Shown here in pieces: positions 38,105 through 47,219 of a stretch of 64,000 nt of DNA. Positions within the stretch are counted from its first letter, which is position 1, and each line of letters begins with the position of its first letter. Both the position numbers and the translations under genes were made by a program. This stretch comes from Moringa oleifera (Eukaryota; Streptophyta; Magnoliopsida; Brassicales; Moringaceae), in the NCBI GenBank assembly GCA_021397835.1, contig JAJFZO010000658.1, positions 2,053,501-2,117,500 on the forward strand. Direction: 5' to 3'. The notes beneath the pieces are model-generated. The model was not told the DNA's origin. It did not search any database and saw nothing but the letters and a program-made list of their open reading frames with translations.

Positions 38105-39589
38105 TTTTGAGGTTTGAAATTTGATGATCTAATTTAGAAAAAAAACAAAATACTTAAAATTATGTTTTTTAAACATTTTAAAATTTTAAATTCAAAATTT
38201 AAATTAAAAGATCGTTTCGGATTGAAATTCAAATCAAAAGATTGTTTCTATTTTTATCAAATCTATTTGAAATAACAAAAGATTGGTTTCTATTTTATCT
38301 TATCTAAAAACATGCAGCAAATAAAGTATATTGTTAATACTATTTCTTGCCGTATTTTTTTTTTTGTATTCATATTTAATTTTTAAAAATACATTTTTCA
38401 TTCTTTTTGTACTTTTAGAATTTAAAGTTTTCACTTGAAAATTCTAAAACTTTGTAACTTTGATTTATAGTCATATTATACTTCAAATGATTTTTTTTGT
38501 CGCAAAACTTTTGTTGGTAAGCTTTTCTCTCAATCATCTCATTTTATTGATGGGTATAAGGTGTTATCATTTATCTGTTCATATTGTGTGAATTAGCTGT
38601 TGTTTCTATGAACCTCTCTAAACCTTGTTACTTTTCATATTAAGTCGTAGCATATTTAGGAATCTTATTTTCTAATTTAGGCGGGTTTTTGTCAACATTG
38701 TTTTTTTTCCATAAAAAGTAGGATCTTATGATAAAAGTGTTCTAATTTTTTTTATGTCAAAATATTGCTTTATTGTTTTCTTTGTATACTGCTTCTTTTT
38801 CATGACATTCAAAGTAAATTTTTCACTTTTTTATTTGAAATTTAAATACCTTTTCGTCTTTATACACAAGTGATTAAATAATAATTATCTTTAAACAGTA
38901 ACATATAGGAAGAGCTCTTTATCATAAGTCTAAGCCAATTTTTTAGGAAGTTGCTGGTAGTAAAACATGATACCATAAATAATTTCTTCTCTTGAGGTTG
39001 TTTAACAGAATTCTTGATTTCTTTTTGTTGTTGCTAAGATTTGCATATTTTTTTTACGTGTCCTAAATGAACACACTTATTACGTCTTATATTTGGCCTC
39101 CATCAACACATTTCTATGCTTGAATGGTACTGCTCCATTTTTATTGTTACTTGCAAAACTTTCAAATTTGTTTTTGTTCTATTATTATTATTATTATTTG
39201 CTTTCATTCTTGTTTTGTGATTTAGCTTAAAAAGCACATTCTAAATCTTTCTTGCCTCATAAACCTCATTTGTCATTGTACTTGTATTTAAATAATTTTA
39301 CTAAGATAATACTTATAAATCTTTAGAGTTTTTCAAAGGTGAAATTGTAATTTCAAACTTTTCAAAAATTGTGATTATTATCTTTTGGATAATTTTAAAA
39401 TCAAAAAAATTAGTGCAAATTTTTTTTGGTTTATTAAGAATATACAGGGACTATTTTTGATTTTCTTTACTTTTTTTTCTTTTGATTTTTGATTTGTACA
39501 TTTTTTTTTATTTTCTTTACTTTTTTTTCTTTTTTGTTTTTGATTTGTGCAAGAGTTGGATGGTGACAATGATGAAACTCCATGTACTT
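38105..39589. other. A/T-rich DNA with no gene
   Basis: Strongly T-rich on the + strand with no coding frame of note. Bases 39459-39500 and 39509-39550 are two copies of a unit of about 42 bases (TTTTCTTTACTTTTTTTTCT followed by GATTTTTGATTTGTACA-like sequence). By position it replaces the pseudogene part of the first duplication unit. Confidence 0.6.
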
Positions 39590-40056
39590 ATTCAATAACT
39601 TCTCACAAATCATTTTGCATTTTCTAGTCGCCCACATCTGATATAATTTATGTGATATATTTTGTTCCATTAGAAGAAATGGATTTAATTCATTGTATAT
39701 AGTTTCTTTTTTTTTTAGAGATAGATGATAAGTGTTTAGAGATTATGTTTAAAATTTTTCAATCTCATAAGTCCCTCAAACTGATACCATTTAGAGATTG
39801 AAATTGCTCACTTGTTTCATTGATGAAGATCTAATTTATATAAAAATAATAATCAAAATCTAATATCTTAAAAATCGTATTTTAATTTTTTTAAAAAAAT
39901 ATTCCAATTCAAAATCTAAACTAAAAGGTTATTTCTATCTTGAAATAGCGAAATATTAAATCTTATTTTATCTTATCTACAAACATACAATCAATAAAAC
40001 ATATTGTTAACAAAATGAGAATGAGGCCACAATAGGTATTTTCAGAGATATTATGT
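39590..40056 (+). repeat. Dispersed repeat A, copy 2
   Basis: Aligned by eye with 33614-34040 over nearly its whole length. In copy 1 the P450 promoter follows immediately; here a 51-base minisatellite and about 3.3 kb of foreign DNA follow instead. Confidence 0.8.
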
Positions 40057-40060
40057 TCTT

Positions 40061-40230
40061 TGGTTACGTAACAAGATAACAGTATACGAAATGAAGACAC
40101 GAATACTAATTTGGTTACAAAACTAGATAGCAGTATAAGAAATGAAGACACAAATACTAATTTGCTTATGAATTTAGAGAGTAGTATACGAAATGAAGAC
40201 ATGAATATAAAATTGGTAACAAAACTTATG
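40061..40230. repeat. 51-base minisatellite, about 3.3 copies
   Basis: Units 40061-40111, 40112-40162, 40163-40213 and a partial 40214-40230 start with TGGTTAC/TGCTTAT/TGGTAAC and share ATGAAGACA(C/T). Because 51 is a multiple of three, the - strand stays open and encodes a 17-residue repeat (VFVSSFRILLS). I regard this as a by-product. Confidence 0.9.
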
Positions 40231-40404
40231 TATGAATTTGAAAACAGAAAACAAATCAGTGAAAAATGACTAACTTATACTGTCATTTATTCATTTATCG
40301 TTGTCATTTAAGACTTTTTGAACCAGCTCACACTAACCGAATAATCAATACTTATGTCATGGCTAAAGGAAATAAAAACAAAGTATGAGCAAAAAGTGTA
40401 AAAA

Positions 40405-41100
40405 GTTCGTGGGCATGAAGAAAGCCTCCAATTACTTTTCTGCTCATAAGAGTGATGAAACCTTCCTTACTAGTTTAATCAACCCTTTCCCTCTTTCTCC
40501 CTCAACTTATGAGATTGCTTATTCTTTTATTTTTAAGCTCTTTTCAGTTGATTTTACTTTTTTTTTCTTTCCCCTCTTTACTATCTACATTTGATTCTTT
40601 TCTTAGAAATTTTTGGTGGCTTTTTTTCTATTATATTCATAAAAGTAAAAACAAGGAAAGCAAGGAAAACATTTACATTATATTCATTTTGTTTTTATTT
40701 GAGTGTTTACCGTTTATGTAAAAGACACTATTTTAATTCGAGCATGTTGGTGTTTAATTTGAAGAAAGCCGAAGAGAAACCTAAGGTCAATTATGTTGCA
40801 GAGCATCCAAAACTACTGGAATTCTTTAAGCAACTTTGTGAATTTATAGATTTTATACTTTTCATTACTGGTCATGAAGGTTTCTTATTGTTTTGCAATT
40901 TTCAATATTCTCTTTTATTAGTCTTTTGTTTTCGTTTTTTTTTTATGTAGGATATGTTAGATCATTTGTTGATAGGACAAATGCTAAGAATGAAATTTTT
41001 TTTCAGCTTTATCAGCCTTCAACAATTAGCAGGTAAGTGCTGCTTCCTTTAATTCTTCTTTTCCTTAACGGTTCATTAGTTTCTACAGTTGATTGACATG
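40405..41100 (+). repeat. Dispersed repeat R, copy 1, with a decayed coding-like block
   Basis: Matches 51988-52672 along about 690 bases. At 40741-40830 the frame reads SMLVFNLKKAEEKPKVNYVA, and the second copy keeps a recognisable version (TFNLKEAEGKPKANYVT). This suggests descent from an exon of a gene I cannot name. In both places R precedes an NLR 3' flank. Confidence 0.75.
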
Positions 41101-41339
41101 ATCCAGTGAGCACTCCTAGTTTTTGGCCTTTTTCCAATGTATTAGTCGCTAGTAGTTATCTTTTTCATAAATTAGGCGGATCAATATTTTAAGTAAGATT
41201 AATTAAATAAATATGACATTAAAAAATAATGAGATAAAAGATTGAAATCAAATAATTTGAAACAATCACGAAGAAGGTATCAAAGACTGCCAATAAATAT
41301 AAATTAAATAAAAATCTATGATAGACGATATAATGTGAT

Positions 41340-42270
41340 AAAATAATGAGATTGATGAGCTTCTTGCATCATTCCATTATAATCATCATTCTTCTCAGCT
41401 TTCACATTACATGCCTAGAAACAAGAATCAATGAAATAAAATTAATTGCTCTTCAAACTCTCTCTCATAAAAAATTCAAAAAATTACATGAATATAATCA
41501 TCAATATGCTGGATATCTGGTCAACTTATTACTTGAGATAAAATGATAAATACTTGAAAAATAATAAATTTTAACTTTAATTTAAATGATGAGTACTAAT
41601 ATTTGTTTCTTCAAAAGGTTAAACAAAAAAAAAAGAAAAAATATGTTAAGTGTGCTTAAATCCTTAGAGAAGATTGTAATAACTACAATGGAAAACAATA
41701 AAGAATAGGTAAATATACACTGAAGCTCCTAATATTATGAAATCGTAATAAAGCCTAGATCACGGAGTAATTTACTAAAGCCAGATCTGAAAAATTATGG
41801 AAGAAAGATGATAGTGAGTATGACCACACATGCATGAGTTGCAATAAAACGTCATAAGGCTCAATTTGGTGATTATCAGTATGCAATCTTGAAGCAATTA
41901 CCATGATGAGTATGATCCGAGACCCACGAGGACATGACGCATTTCAGAGTGACGCATTTCAGAGTGACGCATTGCAGCGTTTAATTACATGAAGAAATTA
42001 ATAATACAAAATAGCATTTTTATATTTCATTAATTAGTTATCTAAATTAGATGAATTCATTGACCATATAATTTTATTCTAAAAATAAAACTTAAAAGGA
42101 ACAGAGTAATAAAAAAAACAAAATAGAAGAAATTAATGAGACTATTACCTGTAGTCAACTTGTAGATATTAATGGAAGAGATGTAATGCTGAGAAGGTAT
42201 TACATCTCTTCCATAAATTCGATCGTGGTTTACAATTATAGCTTCCATACCTGTTTTGCTTATTTGGGAT
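41340..42270 (-). pseudogene. NLR 3'-flank ghost (third NLR unit without coding region)
   Basis: The stretch 41490-42110 matches 46475-47100 almost base for base (for example TTGAAAAATAATAAATTTTA and TGATGAGTACTAATATTTGT). It also matches 54900-55680 more weakly. In the two other places an NLR stop codon follows within about 120-150 bases; here the homology ends near 42270 and plastid DNA begins at about 42397. The segment TGTAGATATTAATGGAAGAG corresponds to what seems to be a 3' UTR exon of the NLR transcripts. Confidence 0.75.
41936..41977. repeat. 15-base tandem repeat in the NLR ghost
   Basis: GACGCATTTCAGAGT occurs twice and a third partial unit GACGCATTGCAG follows. The orthologous place beside NLR 1 (46919) has one unit only. 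Confidence 0.9.
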
Positions 42271-42396
42271 GATCTTTCAGATCAAGAAAGAACAAGAGTG
42301 AAAGTAAAGGCAGTGATTTAAATCAAGATTTCTCCAGTACCCTATGCCAAATTGCCCACAAAAAATAGAAGTGAAAAATAACAAAGCAGTGTTGCA

Positions 42397-42939
42397 TCAG
42401 ACTACTTGTCTTCTTGTAGTTGGATCTACAATTTTTTGGAATGTTCCAAATTCCACTTGAGCATCCAAATCTGGATCAATACCAGTAAAAAACATCTCTG
42501 AACAGGGTTCTAGTGCCATGCCAAATGTGTACGAAGAAGAAGAGTAGGGAAACATGCCCAAAAGTAAACCAACCCCTTGGACTGCTACCAAAAACGCCAT
42601 TGGATTTTAAAGTAGCGTCCAAAAATTTCACCTAATTGAGCACGTTAAGCATATTTTTTCACAGTTGCGGGATCACTGTAACTCACTCCATTGAGTTCGC
42701 CTCGAACGCCTACTTGTTCGACACTACATTTGATTGTGTCCTTCTAAAAGGAATATCCGCTCTAACAATTTTGTCTCTATCTACCAAAACAACCGAAAAT
42801 GTTTCAAAAAAAGTAGACATATGACGTACAAAAAGTTCACGCCCTTCTCTGTCTCCAAAGATAGGGTGTCCTAACCACTCAACAACTATTCCATCCCCGT
42901 TGTCCATTGAACCCGCTTTGAATAATCTCCCTTTCGCCG
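42397..42939 (-). pseudogene. psbB: Nuclear copy of plastid psbB (CP47) 3' end
   Basis: Read on the - strand it encodes decayed CP47 C-terminus: [40 protein letters not shown], then (frame changes) [31 protein letters not shown], and finally [20 protein letters not shown] with DPTTRRQVV and the stop. Frameshifts, a small deletion and stop codons make it nonfunctional. Intact psbB lies in the chloroplast large single-copy region, so this is a NUPT (nuclear plastid insertion). Confidence 0.92.
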
Positions 42940-43360
42940 GTGGGGGCGTAAAAAGGAAAGAGAGGGATGGGATTTCTCTCGCTTTTGGCTTGGCATAGCG
43001 GGCTCCCAGCAGGAGGCTTGCACGATGGGCTATTAGCTTAGTGGTAGAGCGTGCCCCTGATAATTATGCCATTGTGCCTGGGCTGTGAGAGCTCTCAGCC
43101 ACATGGATAGTTCAATGTGCTCATCAACGCCAGACCCTAAGATGTGGATCATTCAGGGTACATTAGCATGGCATACTTCTCTTGTTCGAACGGGGGTTTG
43201 AAACCAAACTTCTCCTCCGGAGGATAGATGGGGCGATTTAGGTGAGATCCAATGTAGATCCAACTTTCTATTCACTCCTGAGATCCGGGCGGTCCGGGGG
43301 GACCACCACGGCTCCTCTCTTCTGGATAATCCATACATCTCTCTCATCTGTTTGTCCATT
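42940..43360 (+). pseudogene. trnI-GAU: Nuclear copy of plastid 16S-trnI spacer and trnI-GAU 5' part
   Basis: From 43027 the tRNA-Ile 5' exon reads GGGCTATTAGCTTAGTGGTA and continues to CCCCTGATAA (anticodon GAU) at about 43063. It is followed by the plastid group II intron start (GTGCCTGGGCTGTGAGAG, TCTCAGCCACATGGATAGTT). Upstream is the spacer with TTTCTCTCGCTTTTGGC. Most differences from the plastid sequence I remember are C-to-T or G-to-A, as expected from decay of methylated nuclear copies. The 3' exon is missing. In plastids this region is in the inverted repeat, tens of kb from psbB. Confidence 0.9.
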
Positions 43361-43605
43361 TATTTCCCCCCGGCTTCTCTCTTCTCGATAATCCATACAT
43401 CTCTTATCTGTTTGTCCATTTATTGCTAAGATCATGAGGATTTGCACGCGTATGGACCATAGGTGTATCTATCTTAGTGATCACTTGATTATATGGTTCT
43501 CACACTGTTTTATCCTCTGTTATCATCTTTGGCTCCATAAAAGTACATTTCCTACCTTGCATCTGCTTCAGTTTTGTTTTCATATTCCATTGGCACTAAA
43601 TCGAG

Positions 43606-45306
43606 ATGTTTTTTTTTAAGCCTGTTAGCTTAATTCTTGAAAGCTGGTCATGGTGGTGGGATGGGCTTGCCGACCACACTACCATCAGAGCCGTCGTCAT
43701 CTTCTTGGCTGCAACAGTTGCTATTCTGTGGTACGCACGGCTGATTAACAAAACCAGCAAAGTCGAACCGCCATTACCACCAGGTCCACCAGGTTTGCCT
43801 TTACTAGGAAATCTTCTTTCTCTTGAGCCTGATCTTCATCTTTACTTTGCCAAATTATCTCAAACTTACGGCCCAATCATGAAAGTTCAAATGGGTTGCA
43901 AAACCTGCATAGTCATAAACTCATCTTCCTTAGCAAAACAAGTCCTCAAGGACTATGATGCAGTTTTTGCTAACCGAGATCCGCTTGCGGCCGGATTAGC
44001 TATCACTTACGGTGGCCTTGACATGGTATGGAGCCCCAACGGCCCTGAATGGCGCAAGTTGCGTAAGGTCTGTGTTCGTGAACTGATGAGCAACACCAAC
44101 CTTGATGCTTGTTACTCACTTCGTCGACAAGAGGTGCGAAAAATGGTGAACGAACTCTATAGGAAGACTGGTTCACCCATTGACATTGGCGAGCTATCGT
44201 TCTTAACAGCGCTGAACGTGATAACGAGCATCTTATGGGGTGCTTCCGTCGATGGCAACGATAAGAGAAAATTGGGTTATGAGTTTAGGCATGTAATGGA
44301 AGAGATGGTTAGGTTGCTAGGAAAACCAAACATTTCTGATATATTTCCTGTGCTTGCCCCATTTGATTTACAAGGAATCAAATTGAAAATGAAGAAGCTC
44401 TTGTTGTGGTTCGATGGGACTTTCGATCCAATTTTAGCAGGCAATATCAAAGCAGATGAAACCAAGGGAGCCGGCAAGAAGAACAGCAACAAGAGGAAGG
44501 ACTTCCTGCAAGTCCTCTTAGAGCTCAAGCAGCAGGAAGATGATAAGACCTCATTGTCCGCAACCCAAATTAAGGCTTTGTTAATCGTAAGTATCTACTG
44601 CAAAATTCTACTACTACTTTCTTTTCTTTTTTTAGGCTTTCAATTTGGTCATATTGACAGTTTGGTAATTTTGATATAGGACATTTTTTCTGGAGCAACG
44701 GATTCAACATCCACAACGGTGGAATGGGCAATGGCAGAGTTGCTGCAGCATCCAGAGATATTGAAGACAACCTGTGAAGAGTTGGAGAGAGTGGTAGGAG
44801 ATGACAATACTGTGGAGGAACCCCACATACCCAACCTGCATTACTTGTCTGCAGTCATAAAAGAGACATGGAGAATGCACCCACCTCTTCCTCTCCTGGT
44901 TCCACACAGCCCTAGTGAAACTTCTACCCTCGCTGGGTACACCATCCCTAAGGGCTCCAGGGTTGTCTTGAACACATGGTTTTTGCAGAGGGACCCAGAA
45001 GCCTGGGAGAATCCCCTGGTATTTAAGCCTGAGAGATTCTTGGAAGATGCAGGAACAGGTGACTATCATGGCAACAATTTCAACTTTCTTCCGTTTGGAT
45101 CCGGGAGGAGAATCTGTGCAGGAATTCCTTTAGCAGAGAGGATGGTGACTTATATGTTAGCTACGCTGCTGCATTCCTTTGAATGGAAACTACCAGTAGG
45201 GCAGAAACTTGACATGAGCGAGAAATTTGGATTCGTAATGAAGAAATCAGATCCACTTGTTGTTGTACCAACTGCAAGATTACCTACCGAAGGGCAATAT
45301 TGCTGA
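43606..45306 (+). CDS. Cytochrome P450, CYP706 family, copy 2
   Basis: Exons 43606-44586 and 44680-45306, same phase and lengths as copy 1, giving 535 residues. It is the closest relative of the 34283 gene (both start MFFFKP and contain INKTSKVEPPLPPGPPGLPL). All P450 hallmarks are present: ETWR, FKPERF and FGSGRRICAG with Cys 473. The I-helix motif is GATDST (332-337): the second position is Ala and the oxygen-activating Thr pair reads Ser-Thr, unlike copies 1 and 3. The coding frame is open. The promoter homologous to copy 1 begins at about 43411, immediately after the plastid insertion, and its TATA box has degenerated to CATAAAAG. The gene may thus have lost upstream regulatory DNA. ER monooxygenase; substrate unknown. 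Confidence 0.9.
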
Positions 45307-46474
45307 CATTCGAACCCATTCTTTTCTTCCTGCAAGAGCCCTGTCCATGTTGTACTGTTTGATATGTTTGATAAACTGCAAGAACTGTCTCTGTTGTATT
45401 GTATCATATGTTTGATGTGGAGAAATAAATGTAACCAAATCCTAATACAACAGCCTTAACCCCACTATTTTCAAGATTCAACAAGTCAGACGTCCTGAAT
45501 GGTTATCGCACATAAACTTATGATGATCTTTCCACAGACAAAGCTAACCCGCTAAGTCAAATGACATAACATGCTTGCAGAGGGGCATCCTGCAGACTGC
45601 ATCTTCAGGCAGCACAACCCTCACAAAATCCACAAAAAGAGATAAAAATCTACAAGTTGCGTTGGAATCAATCACCAGTAACATAAAAAGATGCCAATCT
45701 CGTCTTCAAGGACTTCCGATGGAAACATATTTTCGCCAAATTAATATCAAACAATGCATTTAAATAAGACATCCAAACATCATCTTGACACAATGAACGT
45801 AAAACAAAATCCTGCTCCAAACAAAAATTATCTTATCAAGTCTTAGCTTCAAAACTAGCATACCAAAACAGAAACTACAATAACCCAACAGCCGTTCATT
45901 TAGCTTTGAGAAGCTCCACGCAACACTATAGTCAACTCAGAAGCAAGGTAGAGCCAGAAAGGGGAAGTGATGAACTCCTTCTTCACGGGGTCCTCATGCT
46001 CATTTCTTTCCATTTTACAGAGCAGATAAACAAACGATTGACAGAAGCTATAACTTTAGCATCAATTTCCATCGTAAAAGTCATGATATAAGCAACCTTC
46101 ATGATCACCACTGAGCAACATAATGATTAAATTAAATTATCAGTGAAGCAAAAGTTAGAAGTAATTACTTTATATCCAACCCAGCTTGTGCTGCACTATC
46201 AATGCAAGCAAGATATTCCTGAGAATGTAAATTATGATGAGTTCATGTCGCCATTTGTTGACAAATTCAAATAAACAAGTTCCATAAAACAAAATAATCG
46301 ACTACATATATACAGCAGTACTGGCCATGGCATTCTGTTCATCCCATGCTGTATTTGCATGACTTTCCACCTTCAATTCCTCAACATATCAGCCATGAAC
46401 AATGGATCCCCATTGACCTGAAAGCATGGTAAGTTAAAAGTAGGATACTACACTCAACAACGAAGAATAATACA
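45307..46474. other. 3' flank of CYP706 copy 2 and unassigned DNA
   Basis: The first 380 bases parallel 35986-36500. From 45690 on, the sequence is unlike the rest of the window. Two short - strand frames with splice-like borders occur at about 46375-46421 (VNGDPLFMADMLRN) and 46170-46225 (EYLACIDSAAQAGLDIK). They may be the last exons of a lost gene that I do not recognise. Confidence 0.4.
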
Positions 46475-47219
46475 TGACATATAATCATCAATGTGCTACA
46501 TAGCTAGTCAACTTATTACGTGAGATAAAATGATAAACACTTGAAAAATAATAAATTTTAATTTCAATTTAAATGATGAGTACTAATATTTGTTTCTTCA
46601 AAGGGTTAAAGAAAAAATATGTTGAGTGTGCTTAAATGCATAGAGAAGATTGTAATAACTACAATGGGAAACAATAAAGAATAGGTAAATATATACTGAA
46701 GTTCCTAATATTATGAAGTTGTAATAGAGCCTAGATCACGGAGTAATTTCCTAAAGCCAGAAAGCCAGATCTGGAAAATTATGGAAGAAGGATGATGGTG
46801 AGTATGACCACACATGCTTGAGTTGCAATAAAACGTTATAAGGCTCAATTTGGTGATTATCAGTATGCAATCTTGAAGCAATTACCATGATGAATATGAT
46901 CCCAGATCCATGAGGCCATGACGCATTGCAGTGTTTAATTACATGAAGAAATTAATAATTCAAAATAGCATTTTTATATTTCATTAATTAGTTATCTAAA
47001 TTAGATGAATTCATTGACCATATAATTTTATTTAAAAGCAAAACTTAAAAGGAACAGAGGAATGGAAAAACAATATAGAAAAAATTAATGAGACAATTAC
47101 CTGCAGTCAACTTGTAGATATTAATGGAAAAAATGTAGTTATTACAATCTTCTCTATGCATTTAAGTGTTTAAATTAATTGAACACTAAGGAGTTGAATG
47201 CACCTACTAACCTTTAAAA
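46475..47219 (-). other. 3' flank / probable 3' UTR exon of NLR 1
   Basis: Homologous to 41490-42110 and 54900-55814. The shared ACCTGCAGTCAACTTGTAGA at 47100-47119 reads on the - strand as an exon end with GT donor (TGCAG/GTAAT), suggesting that the NLR transcripts have a spliced 3' UTR. Confidence 0.5.

Noticed and set aside
40385..40950. Three overlapping + strand frames (40385, 40509, 40591)
   Set aside because: They are parts of repeat R in different frames; the other copy does not keep any of them open in full.
43027..43063. A functional tRNA-Ile gene
   Set aside because: Only the 5' exon and part of a plastid group II intron are present in a decayed nuclear copy; the 3' exon is missing.
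46170..46421. Two exon-like pieces (VNGDPLFMADMLRN; EYLACIDSAAQAGLDIK)
   Set aside because: Too short to identify or to prove splicing; kept only as a note in the flank entry.
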